Source: Bacteroidota bacterium (GTDB taxonomy: Bacteria > Bacteroidota > Bacteroidia > Bacteroidales > CG2-30-32-10). Taken from it: a stretch of DNA of 8,600 nt. A model generated the notes under the pieces. The model ran no database searches and was not told the DNA's origin. It worked only from the letters and a program-made list of their open reading frames with translations. Shown here piece after piece: positions 1 to 7,183 of the stretch. Positions within the stretch are counted from its first letter, which is position 1, and every line of letters starts with the position of its first letter. The translations under genes were made by a program, and so were the position numbers. The stretch lies in NCBI GenBank assembly GCA_013334735.1, contig JAAXXA010000091.1, positions 1-8,600 on the forward strand, read 5' to 3'.

Positions 1-3000
1 ATAGAATCTTCCGAATCAATTTTAGAGTAAATCACAATCAAATACGCATCTTCAGGAACTGTATAAGCAAAAGTATATGTAGCAGTTTCGTTAGCGTGTA
101 AAAGATCATAATATTTTTCGGCAATTAAAAGTGTATCATAAGCTATAATTGAATATGCTCTTAACCACGAATTTTTAACAGGTATAGCGCCATTTGTGGA
201 GGTTATTGTAATATTCAACTTCCCTCCTTTTTCTATTTCCTGCTTGTCGGAACTGATATTTGTAAGTTTCAGATCGGAAGCAGGGAAAACCAGTATTGAC
301 GTATCGGGGTAAGCATAGTGCTTTGATGTAAATTGTCCGTTATAACTTATATCAATATTAGAAATAAGATCTATAAGGTTAAAAATAGAATCACAGGTTT
401 TTTCATCAAGCCTGAAATGTATATAGAAATTTTTAAGTTGACCCGGTACAAAAGAACCCAAATTGGCGTGAACCAAAGGATTTGTATATGCACAATATGA
501 TGGCAGACTGTCTGCAAGCACATAAAATGTAGGGCTGTGCCGTATATCAAGCAGCGTATTGTTGGCAATATCACTTCCCGCGTTATATGCGGTAAGCAAA
601 GCTACCACATCCAATTTGCTGTCAGGTTTTATAATTATTGAATCGCTATCACCCATCAATCTTGCGTTTACGCTATAAATTGATTTATTCAGAATAATTC
701 TCGGTCCGATAGGGATAACGCTCACAACACCGTCAGTTGTATAATAGCCGGAATCGGAATAAGTGTAATTTAATTGCTCATAAGTGGTAATCGGAACTTC
801 TTCTGCTTCTCCGGCATCATAAGTATTCACCTGTCCCTGTTCAAGTAGATAAATGGCAGAAGTATCCACAGAAGGGAAATTAGTGAATGAACTCATATCA
901 ATCACTTCTTTGTTGCTTCCCTGATTATAAACAGCGGGTAAGGTATTTGTCATGGCAGAAAAATTAGTATGATTAACATCATTTACCGACCATTTTACAT
1001 TTTGCAATCCTTTGAAATCAGGTGTTGTATTAACCGTCAGATCTGTGAGATCACCTTTTCCGATAATAAGTTTTTCAAATTCCACAACACTGCTTTTAGA
1101 GCCTTTTTGCGCAACGCTAAACTTTAAATCAGGAACCGAATAATCCAATACGCCATTGTTTACGCCTGTATAATGAACCTTTTTTCCCGACATATCAAAA
1201 CCTATAGAATAAACTCCCTTGGCCAATGCTTCGTCAACACTTATAAGAAACATGAAATAAGCTCTGCGGGTAGGTTGCAGCAGGTTAAGGGTATCACCCA
1301 TTTTAACCAGTACTTCATTATCGGGCTGATTAAAACGCCATCCTGTAGTAAACGAACCTATCTGGTCGCCTGAATGCAAAACCGCTCCTGTAGAAGGATC
1401 GGCAACAGCCGGAACAAGCGGTCGGGGATAAGCAACATATTTCATTACTATATGTGTATTGCCAAGCTCAGCAGGGATAACAGGAGTAATATTAGTATTT
1501 ATCCAGTTATCATCGGTGCCATTTACTACGGTTATCATTGCTTCGATAAATGTACCATTTACTGTTTGCGGAAAATTAACAAGATCAGGATTTGATGTAT
1601 CCGCAAAAGGAACAAGTGTAAGCGTTTTATGATCAGTAGCAGGATCAACAATATCTGGTAATGTATAAGCGGGAGCAATGAGGCTGCAAGGATCTTTGCC
1701 TCCTGCATAAGTAGTAACGGTAACATCTCCGTAACCATAAGATACGCTGTAAGGATCGAAATTTCCGTCAAATTCATGAGGTTCGTTAAGGTCTTTGATA
1801 GTATGTTTGATATAACATGTATCTATACCAAATTTCACAACTGTGGGGCTGGCGGAAGAAGTTAATGAAACATCCATCCCTTCTGCATAAGCTGACAGTG
1901 TGTGCGAAAAAAGAACCCAGGGCGATCCGCCAAAAATTTCTTCTACAACAAGCCAGCCACCCTTGCTGATTTCCACAGGACCTTCCTTTCCTTTGCCTTC
2001 ATAATTGGCATTAATTGTAAAATGAACTTTTCCCAAATCATCAAATGAATCACTACCGTAAGTAACATCATTTCCGCTCGACCAGCCTTCGTTCACTTGT
2101 CCTGCCATACCTTCATCATTGTGAGGATACACATGAGCTGTTCCCGAAGGATATGCCTCTCCATCGCCTGCCATAAAAGCATCGTGCAAATAACCTGTAA
2201 CCGAATGAAAACGATCACCAAGGTCATCTTTCCAATCGTCAATACCATCAGAATTTTTATCACACAGAGCAGGAGGGATAAGCAATTGCGGAATCTGAAT
2301 ATGATAATGAAAATCGTCTTCCCATATACTGATTGAATCCTGTGTATGAGGATTATCAAGCCATTTCTGATAATTATGTCCATCCACCTGAACAATTGAA
2401 TTTATATCATAAGTGCTGTCGGACTTTAATGGCAGAGTAATTTTATAATCGGCAAAGCCTTTTGGAATATCATAAATCATATATCCGAAAACACCATCAC
2501 CAAGAGCATCAATTCCTTCGGCAGCAAGCGAAGGGTCGTTATACCCGACGTCATGTCCGGCATTTCGTATCCAGTAGTATGAATACTCAGTTGAAGCATC
2601 CACATCAAAAGTAATGTTAGCTTTTCCTTTGGCAGGAAGCGTTTGCAAGGTATTTCCCAATGTATCTTTTATAATAAAATTATTTGTGAGGTATTCAAAC
2701 TGCAAAGGATTAGGAAGAGGCGCATAATAAGTATAAGTAGTTCTGATAGGTGTTTTCTTTGCTTCATTAAAGATCGTTTTGTAATCAATGTTAGAATAAT
2801 TAGAGCGATGCGGTGTAGGATTATTCATATCTATTTCTTCACCGCCCATTGAAAGAACTGCAATAAATTCATTATGCGGATGTGGCGCTGTACCTACGCA
2901 ACTATCCGTAGGCAGAAGAGTGTAATGTTGCGCCGCAGTATCAATAAACGCATAACCTTCGTAATTGTTCATTCTTTGATAAATCAATTGCATTTGTTTT

Positions 3001-5225
3001 ATATTTCCCGTGGAATCCCTGTCCATCCAATATGTCCACGAAGTATCTGCAATGTTTGGATTATTTATATCGGGAGAATACGGATAAAACATATTAGTTA
3101 CCGAATCTGCTACAGTTCCGTTTACATAACCTATACCGGCAGCCATTCCTACAAGGTCGGGAGGATCAACCCATATTTCATAAGAGCAATACGGATCAAA
3201 TACCTGAAGCCCGGGAACTTCATTAATGTTCCACGTTACTTTCCACACTTTTATTTTATCGCCCGGTTCTTCAACTTCAGGGATACCATCATTATTAGTG
3301 TCTATAGCGCGTATTCCATCATGGTCGATATCTTCAAAATAAGGAACTGTATCGCCTGTAGCAAGCTTGTGCCATGGATTTTGCCAGTAAACGGAATCTT
3401 CAACCAATGTATATCCCTTTGGATAAATTGATGCCGTATCAAGCCAAGCATCGGGATGTCCGTTGCTGTTCATATCAAAATCAGGCAGATTCTGGCTATC
3501 GCTTCCGTGTAATACATCCACGTATTTTCCTCCGGGTGTTTTAAGAACAGGCACGTTCAAACTATGGTCAATCCAGTAAAATGGAACATCTTTGGGTATG
3601 TATTGAACATACTTTGTTTCCATAGCAGGGGTTCGTTCCTTGTTTCCTAAAGTCAAAAATACTTTGAAAGGCTGATAATAAATTCCGAGAAAATTTTTCC
3701 AGTTCAGATCGGCGTCAGCTACTATATTAGCGCTAAACATCACGTCAGCATAAGCATTCCATTTATTATAAGAATAATTACAATCATTATCAGAATATTT
3801 TATCAAACTTCCTGATGTATTAATATAAGTACCCCATGCAATGTAATTGTCGATATCATTGTGTGTCTGCGAATTTACAGCAGGTGTTTTCAGGCGATAA
3901 ATAATATTTATTTCAGATTGAGCGGGAACTGAAATGCCTGTAAAATCAAGATTATTTCCGTTTACAGAAAATATAATTCCTGATGTTGTAACATCCACAA
4001 AAGAAAAATAATTACCAATATTTTCAGTAATATTAATTCCAGAAACCGCATCAGGAGAAAGATTTCTGATTTTTACCCTTACTTCAAATGTATCGACTTT
4101 ATCATAAGCGATTGCATTTTTCCCGGCATTGATGCCAGTTTGAAGGTCATTATATATGGAACGACTGACGTCAATATTATTTGAGAAGGAATACAAAAGT
4201 GTATTGAGTGTCCATTGCAATTGCCTGCTGCCGTTGAGTATTTCACTGTTACCGCCAACGGTAGGTATTCCGAGATTACAAATAATTTTTCCCCCGTTTG
4301 CCTGAGAACCTATTAAAACAAAAATGGCTGGATCGGAATTTATAGTTACACTTGCTACAACTTCGGCGTTACCTGTATTTACATGGGGTATAGAAGTTGT
4401 ATAAAGATAATTTCCGGTTGCATCTGTGGAAAAAGAAATAGGATTTGCAGCGCTTGCGACATTGATTTCAATAAGATTAGTTAATGGATCCGCATTAGTG
4501 AAAACAGAAAAATCAACAGCGCCGGGACTAAGATAACCAAGCTTTTCAATAAGATATACAGCATTTCCTTCCGCGTATATTGTTCCGCCCTTACTTAAAA
4601 ATGTATCTATTTTAGCTTTCAGGTAAGGCGCAGAGGATATTACGCTATCCATATAAAAAGTTGTATTACTACCATTAACTGTAAATGATGGGAATATCAG
4701 CAATTTGGTTGTAGATGGAAGATAAGCGGTATCAAAGGTTTGCTCGTTTACAAAATAATACATATTATCGAAAAGATATGTATCTAAGGTATTTTTAAAA
4801 TACATGGATTCCCACGAAACACTTACATCGTTTTGTTTAATGGCGCTGCGGAAAATTGCTACCGGTTTTTGCGCTTTTTTAAACTGTATGGAATAATGTT
4901 CTGCATCCTGCCAGTTGTATGCGGAATAAGGAACTGAAGTTACTGATGAATAAGCGGCAGGAATTGTATCCGCCAAAATAAAGCTACCTTTATCATTACC
5001 CGATTTTGCCCAATACACTGAGTATTCGCCATATTTAGGGAACAATAAGCTGTCAATATTACCACGAAAACGAAAATCCTGATCTGACTTTTCGAGTACT
5101 AATTTGTATGTTTTAAGGAAATCATTCTGCGAATTTCCGGAAGGAATAATAACACCCTGTGAAAAAACTGTTTTTGCAATAAATAACGCTGAAAGCAAGA
5201 GAAAAGAGCATATATTTTTTTTCAT
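1..5225 (-). CDS. Giant secreted multi-domain surface protein, 3' end outside the window
   Basis: An uninterrupted reading frame of 1741 codons runs from ATG at 5225 to the left edge with no stop seen. The N-terminus is a Sec signal peptide: KK, a hydrophobic stretch at residues 5-17, then VFSQG with likely cleavage near residues 22/23. In order I see an alpha/beta amidotransferase-like region (about 165-330), a DUF11-like beta-sandwich (about 375-450), Asp/Asn-rich calcium-type loops (about 582-592, 632-654, 989-1001), long beta-rich stretches I cannot name, and a CARDB-like sandwich (about 1648 to the edge). A type IX secretion sorting domain would lie beyond the window, so the export route past the periplasm is unknown. 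It follows a beta-barrel gene after 50 bp, suggesting a shared envelope role (inference). The start is supported by the signal peptide and a strong ribosome binding site. Function is not recognised; adhesin, surface-layer component or large secreted enzyme scaffold are all possible. The frame is certain, the role is not. Confidence 0.9.
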   Translation of the reverse strand, partial: MKKNICSFLLLSALFIAKTVFSQGVIIPSGNSQNDFLKTYKLVLEKSDQDFRFRGNIDSLLFPKYGEYSVYWAKSGNDKGSFILADTIPAAYSSVTSVPYSAYNWQDAEHYSIQFKKAQKPVAIFRSAIKQNDVSVSWESMYFKNTLDTYLFDNMYYFVNEQTFDTAYLPSTTKLLIFPSFTVNGSNTTFYMDSVISSAPYLKAKIDTFLSKGGTIYAEGNAVYLIEKLGYLSPGAVDFSVFTNADPLTNLIEINVASAANPISFSTDATGNYLYTTSIPHVNTGNAEVVASVTINSDPAIFVLIGSQANGGKIICNLGIPTVGGNSEILNGSRQLQWTLNTLLYSFSNNIDVSRSIYNDLQTGINAGKNAIAYDKVDTFEVRVKIRNLSPDAVSGINITENIGNYFSFVDVTTSGIIFSVNGNNLDFTGISVPAQSEINIIYRLKTPAVNSQTHNDIDNYIAWGTYINTSGSLIKYSDNDCNYSYNKWNAYADVMFSANIVADADLNWKNFLGIYYQPFKVFLTLGNKERTPAMETKYVQYIPKDVPFYWIDHSLNVPVLKTPGGKYVDVLHGSDSQNLPDFDMNSNGHPDAWLDTASIYPKGYTLVEDSVYWQNPWHKLATGDTVPYFEDIDHDGIRAIDTNNDGIPEVEEPGDKIKVWKVTWNINEVPGLQVFDPYCSYEIWVDPPDLVGMAAGIGYVNGTVADSVTNMFYPYSPDINNPNIADTSWTYWMDRDSTGNIKQMQLIYQRMNNYEGYAFIDTAAQHYTLLPTDSCVGTAPHPHNEFIAVLSMGGEEIDMNNPTPHRSNYSNIDYKTIFNEAKKTPIRTTYTYYAPLPNPLQFEYLTNNFIIKDTLGNTLQTLPAKGKANITFDVDASTEYSYYWIRNAGHDVGYNDPSLAAEGIDALGDGVFGYMIYDIPKGFADYKITLPLKSDSTYDINSIVQVDGHNYQKWLDNPHTQDSISIWEDDFHYHIQIPQLLIPPALCDKNSDGIDDWKDDLGDRFHSVTGYLHDAFMAGDGEAYPSGTAHVYPHNDEGMAGQVNEGWSSGNDVTYGSDSFDDLGKVHFTINANYEGKGKEGPVEISKGGWLVVEEIFGGSPWVLFSHTLSAYAEGMDVSLTSSASPTVVKFGIDTCYIKHTIKDLNEPHEFDGNFDPYSVSYGYGDVTVTTYAGGKDPCSLIAPAYTLPDIVDPATDHKTLTLVPFADTSNPDLVNFPQTVNGTFIEAMITVVNGTDDNWINTNITPVIPAELGNTHIVMKYVAYPRPLVPAVADPSTGAVLHSGDQIGSFTTGWRFNQPDNEVLVKMGDTLNLLQPTRRAYFMFLISVDEALAKGVYSIGFDMSGKKVHYTGVNNGVLDYSVPDLKFSVAQKGSKSSVVEFEKLIIGKGDLTDLTVNTTPDFKGLQNVKWSVNDVNHTNFSAMTNTLPAVYNQGSNKEVIDMSSFTNFPSVDTSAIYLLEQGQVNTYDAGEAEEVPITTYEQLNYTYSDSGYYTTDGVVSVIPIGPRIILNKSIYSVNARLMGDSDSIIIKPDSKLDVVALLTAYNAGSDIANNTLLDIRHSPTFYVLADSLPSYCAYTNPLVHANLGSFVPGQLKNFYIHFRLDEKTCDSIFNLIDLISNIDISYNGQFTSKHYAYPDTSILVFPASDLKLTNISSDKQEIEKGGKLNITITSTNGAIPVKNSWLRAYSIIAYDTLLIAEKYYDLLHANETATYTFAYTVPEDAYLIVIYSKIDSEDS
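3..284 (-). other. CARDB-like beta-sandwich at the visible end of the giant protein
   Basis: From about residue 1648 the chain reads DLKLTNISSDKQEIEKGGKL followed by NITIT, a middle section with alternating strands, and AYTVPEDAYLIVIY close to the window edge. The opening 'DL.l..is......kG..l.i...v.N' is the signature of CARDB / Ig-like adhesion modules of exported bacterial proteins. The domain may be incomplete because the frame leaves the window. Confidence 0.45.
3264..3482 (-). other. Cluster of calcium-binding-type Asp/Asn loops in the giant protein
   Basis: Between residues 582 and 654 there are three loops of the D-x-D/N-x-D/N-G kind: DFDMNSNGHPD (582-592), DIDHDGIRAID (632-642) and DTNNDGIPEVEE (642-653), the last two joined directly. 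This matches the loop pattern of EF-hand-like, thrombospondin type 3 and dockerin repeats, in which Asp/Asn side chains hold calcium. A further copy, DKNSDGIDDWKDD, lies at residues 989-1001 (2223-2261). Calcium binding is inferred from the motif. Confidence 0.55.
3876..4103 (-). other. DUF11-like beta-sandwich of the giant protein
   Basis: Residues about 375-450 read as a strand with alternating hydrophobic residues (VDTFEVRVKIRNLSPD), a GINITENIG segment, then a final strand ending in RLKTPAV. This is the layout of DUF11 / conserved-repeat Ig-like domains, which typically start with an asymmetric 'v.v.v.N.g' strand and end in a 'v.y.....' strand. Such modules usually act as spacers in surface proteins. 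Only one copy is clear here. Confidence 0.45.
4236..4733 (-). other. Amidotransferase-like alpha/beta region of the giant protein
   Basis: Residues about 165-330 contain a beta-strand and turn LLIFPSF (175-181), then a helix and the segment SKGGTIYAEGNAVYL (211-225), and later NGGKIICNLG. The pattern of a hydrophobic strand ending in P-S, followed by a GG-rich strand with aegna, resembles class I glutamine amidotransferase-like (flavodoxin-type) domains found in many large Bacteroidota exported proteins. No Cys-His-Glu catalytic triad is obvious, so this may be a non-catalytic fold. The domain call is by eye only. Confidence 0.4.
5160..5225 (-). other. Signal peptide of the giant surface protein
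   Basis: Residues 1-22 have a positively charged start (MKKN), a hydrophobic core (FLLLSALFI) and a short polar end before VFS|QG. This is a standard Sec/signal peptidase I arrangement, and Gln at +1 is common in exported Bacteroidota proteins. There is no lipobox cysteine at the cleavage region, so it is not predicted to be a lipoprotein. Confidence 0.8.
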
Positions 5226-5232
5226 AGAAACG

Positions 5233-5238
5233 CCTCCT
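5233..5238 (-). promoter_or_regulatory. Strong Shine-Dalgarno sequence of the giant gene
   Basis: AGGAGG on the minus strand sits 7 bases before the ATG at 5225. This is a full anti-SD match at normal spacing and fixes the start codon. Bacteroidota messages usually lack such sites, so it is unusual in this window; I see no comparable purine box ahead of the other genes. Confidence 0.75.
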
Positions 5239-5247
5239 ATTTTTCTT

Positions 5248-5255
5248 CAAATATA
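5248..5255 (-). promoter_or_regulatory. Bacteroidota-type -7 promoter element of the giant gene
   Basis: TATATTTG on the minus strand matches the TAnnTTTG -7 consensus of the Bacteroidota primary sigma factor. It lies 22 bases before the start codon, leaving a leader of roughly 15-20 bases that includes the Shine-Dalgarno site. A clear TTTG -33 element at the expected distance is not seen; the nearest TTG is about 15 bases upstream. The giant gene may therefore be transcribed on its own as well as from the barrel gene. Confidence 0.45.
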
Positions 5256-5275
5256 AGAAAAATAAAGAAACAATT

Positions 5276-6190
5276 TTATTTTGCTCTTAATTTAGCTACC
5301 TTTTTATGATCTATCTGATTCTTTTCGAAGCCACAACCTTTAAGAGAAGGACGTTTTATTTTAGCTACCGGAAGATTATAAACAAAACCGACATACGAAA
5401 ATAAAAATTTGTCGGTGGCAGAGTTACCTTTTCTGCTACCAATACTGTTAGTTGTGATATTATCAAGATAATCCGTGAATGTGTAATGATATATTGCGCC
5501 GGCTCTCAACGCGAAGCCTCTGTTTAAATTAGCTTCTAACGATAAACCTACCGGTATTGCGAAGGAAGTTCTTGGGTAATCTACCACATTATCAATATTC
5601 GAATTGCGATAATCGGTTTCATAATAAGGATCGATAGAAATTACCGAAGCTGTACCAAGGTTAGCAGGAATTTCAGGAAGATTGCGTACAGTGCCGTCGC
5701 TCCAATAGAAATAGGTTTCATCTTTATTATTTGATAAATTTCCTGATGAACTAAAGAAAAATAATTCCATTCCGGCGTAAAAAAATGCAGAGAATCTTTT
5801 CTGATAAAAATCAAACATTTTATACGATACGCCAAATTGCGGAGCAAAGAGAGTAGTTTTAAAATTCAGGTTGCGTAGTATTGTTCTTTCTTCGCCGAAA
5901 ATGTTTCCTATAAAAAACCCGGTAGATAAACGAATATTTTTATACATCTCGCGTTCAATAAAAATCTGAGCGCCATAACGGCGGTATAAAGGAATGCTCA
6001 GACTATTATTATTAAGGTCGCCAAAATAAGAAGTTACACCAAGATACAAACCCATAACGACTTTGCTTCTTTGTGAATTATTTTTCCCTTGCATTTCAAA
6101 AAAAGGAGGAGGAGACGTACAATATACTTGTTTTGTAAAAACAACAAGTAGAAAAATTATTATTATTTTTAGAAAGCGGAAATTTATCAT
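5276..6190 (-). CDS. Outer-membrane beta-barrel protein, DUF6089-like
   Basis: A 304-residue protein that is likely exported and inserted in the outer membrane. Residues 6-18 form a hydrophobic signal segment (LKIIIIFLLVVF) followed by VYCTSPPP. The mature part starts with VVMGLYLGVTSYFGDLNNNS (residues 44-63); YFGDLN is the hallmark of a Bacteroidota barrel family (DUF6089-like) that often forms the N-terminal half of OmpA-type proteins. Alternating aromatic/hydrophobic strands follow: GAQIFIERE, LSTGFFIGN, PQFGVSYKMF, SAFFYAGMELFFF, FALRAGAIYHYTF, and the last strand FLFSYVGFVYNL (262-273). The peptidoglycan-binding OmpA domain is absent; instead there is a basic tail of about 30 residues. 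The cysteine near the signal end (QVYC) is a poor lipobox. It starts 48 bp after the AbiEii gene and is followed 50 bp later by the giant exported protein, so it may anchor or help export that protein (inference). No good promoter is visible directly upstream. Confidence 0.8.
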   Translation of the reverse strand: MINFRFLKIIIIFLLVVFTKQVYCTSPPPFFEMQGKNNSQRSKVVMGLYLGVTSYFGDLNNNSLSIPLYRRYGAQIFIEREMYKNIRLSTGFFIGNIFGEERTILRNLNFKTTLFAPQFGVSYKMFDFYQKRFSAFFYAGMELFFFSSSGNLSNNKDETYFYWSDGTVRNLPEIPANLGTASVISIDPYYETDYRNSNIDNVVDYPRTSFAIPVGLSLEANLNRGFALRAGAIYHYTFTDYLDNITTNSIGSRKGNSATDKFLFSYVGFVYNLPVAKIKRPSLKGCGFEKNQIDHKKVAKLRAK

Positions 6191-6238
6191 AATATATAAT
6201 GCATTTTTATCGTAGCTAATTCAGATTGCTAAAGAAAA

Positions 6239-6853
6239 TCATAGCTTTTGAATTTTTTCATTAATTGTTTTTTTAACCTTTTCCCAATTTAAATTTTTAT
6301 CAAGTACGATAGGGTCGTTTTCTTCTTCGGCGTCTTCAAAAAAGTTAATGCTTTTTATAACATGAAAAATTGTAGTATGATGATATTTCGCTTGATAAAA
6401 AGCTAATAATTCGGGTAAAGAAAATAGTTGTAATAAAAAATATAAATCAAAAAAATCCTTTTTCTTTCCTCTGCCTGATATAGCATCTAATTTCATTGAA
6501 GCAATATCTTTTATGCTGGCTAATCTGATATTATTTTCCAATACTATTGGATACAAAAAACCATATTTAAAGCGGATAAAATCAACTTTCACCTCGTTAA
6601 TAATGCAAATTAATGTGTTTGTGCGCTCCATTACAACTTGTAATGTAGGAAAATCCTCAGCTAATTGTGATTTTAATTCTGCCGTTTCAAATGGTTCGGT
6701 AGAAAACATATCCAGATCAACGGATATTCGGTGTCCTATCTGGAGCGATAAAGATGTTCCTCCAACCAAACAAAACCCTTGCAAATAAGGTTTTTGCATT
6801 AACTCTTTTAATAATCCCAATGTGTTGGGTGCAACTGTCGCTGTGTATAGCAT
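6239..6853 (-). CDS. AbiEii/AbiGii-type nucleotidyltransferase toxin
   Basis: A 204-residue protein of the AbiEii/AbiGii family (nucleotidyltransferase fold), toxin half of type IV AbiE-like systems and of MenT-type relatives that add nucleotides to tRNA. Visible motifs are LVGGTSLSLQ (29-38), HRISVDLDMF (41-50) with the metal-binding pair D46 and D48, KVDF (89-92) with D91 as probable third acidic residue, and IASMKLDAISGRGKKKDFFD (117-136), the conserved basic/acidic segment. All key residues are present, so it is probably active. The start at 6853 lies inside the upstream gene; the family-like opening MLYTATVAPNTL supports it over the internal Met19 at 6799, which would avoid the overlap. 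The 46-bp overlap implies co-transcription and coupled translation with the DUF6922 gene. It ends in TGA. Substrate and role (phage defence, persistence or stability of the locus) cannot be read from the sequence. Confidence 0.88.
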   Translation of the reverse strand: MLYTATVAPNTLGLLKELMQKPYLQGFCLVGGTSLSLQIGHRISVDLDMFSTEPFETAELKSQLAEDFPTLQVVMERTNTLICIINEVKVDFIRFKYGFLYPIVLENNIRLASIKDIASMKLDAISGRGKKKDFFDLYFLLQLFSLPELLAFYQAKYHHTTIFHVIKSINFFEDAEEENDPIVLDKNLNWEKVKKTINEKIQKL

Positions 6854-7116
6854 CTAAAATTTTCTTTAGGAATGTTGAAATATGTTACACAAAAAGCTAA
6901 AACTATTTTGTCCATATATCGCAATTGAGCAGCATACATTGCAACTCTTTCTTTGCTATAATAGGCAATTATTTTTTTAAAATCCTCCCACGTACCCATT
7001 GATAAAACCCTTTCAACAATTAAAGAAGCATGTTTGTTCGAATCAATAGTATTGGGATCAGTATCCCAAAACAAAGATTTTGACAGCTTCAATACAATTT
7101 CATTATCCGTTTTCAT
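6808..7116 (-). CDS. DUF6922-type small protein, putative antitoxin partner of AbiEii
   Basis: A 102-residue protein with the pattern of DUF6922, a small Bacteroidota family usually found directly before AbiEii-type nucleotidyltransferases. Recognisable parts are LFWDTDPNTIDSNKHASLIV (residues 15-34), ERVLSMGTWEDFKKIIAYYS (35-54), RYMDKIVLAFC near residues 66-76, and the ending FNIPKENFRCYTQRQLHPTH with a final WDY. It is predicted to be helical and soluble, without a signal peptide or membrane segment. There is no obvious winged-helix DNA-binding domain as in AbiEi antitoxins, so it would either neutralise the toxin directly or act in an unknown way (inference). The gene starts 67 bp after rsmA, has a -7 element 20 bp upstream, and its last 46 bp also encode the first 15 residues of the toxin. 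Family call is from remembered sequence patterns, not a search. Confidence 0.8.
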   Translation of the reverse strand: MKTDNEIVLKLSKSLFWDTDPNTIDSNKHASLIVERVLSMGTWEDFKKIIAYYSKERVAMYAAQLRYMDKIVLAFCVTYFNIPKENFRCYTQRQLHPTHWDY

Positions 7117-7135
7117 CGGTTTTGTGTTTCGCTTA

Positions 7136-7143
7136 CAAAATTA
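7136..7143 (-). promoter_or_regulatory. Bacteroidota-type -7 element of the DUF6922/AbiEii pair
   Basis: TAATTTTG on the minus strand fits TAnnTTTG exactly and ends 19 bases before the DUF6922 start codon. It lies in the 67-bp gap after rsmA, so the toxin-antitoxin pair can have its own promoter with a short leader. I do not find a TTTG -33 box 19-21 bases upstream, and no clear operator palindrome. Confidence 0.45.
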
Positions 7144-7183
7144 TAAATTCGTATGTAACTTCCTATTATTTAGAAAAATTTTG

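Noticed and set aside
2093..2395. 100-codon minus-strand frame and a 79-codon plus-strand frame over the same bases
   Set aside because: Both overlap the giant gene in other frames; the products are hydrophobic, low-complexity shadows, while the giant frame reads as sensible protein throughout.
2874..3431. 185-codon open frame on the plus strand
   Set aside because: It lies wholly antisense to the giant gene, is rich in Ile, Arg and Tyr without any recognisable motif, and follows from the codon use of the opposite strand.
6191..6238. Promoter directly before the barrel gene
   Set aside because: No TAnnTTTG element is present in the 48-bp gap, only generic AT-rich sequence.
6513..6788. 91-codon plus-strand frame
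   Set aside because: It is antisense to the AbiEii catalytic core; the minus-strand motifs are clear and explain the open frame.
7117..7183. Rho-independent terminator after rsmA
   Set aside because: There are A/T runs but no GC-rich stem, so I cannot support a terminator here or in the other intergenic gaps.
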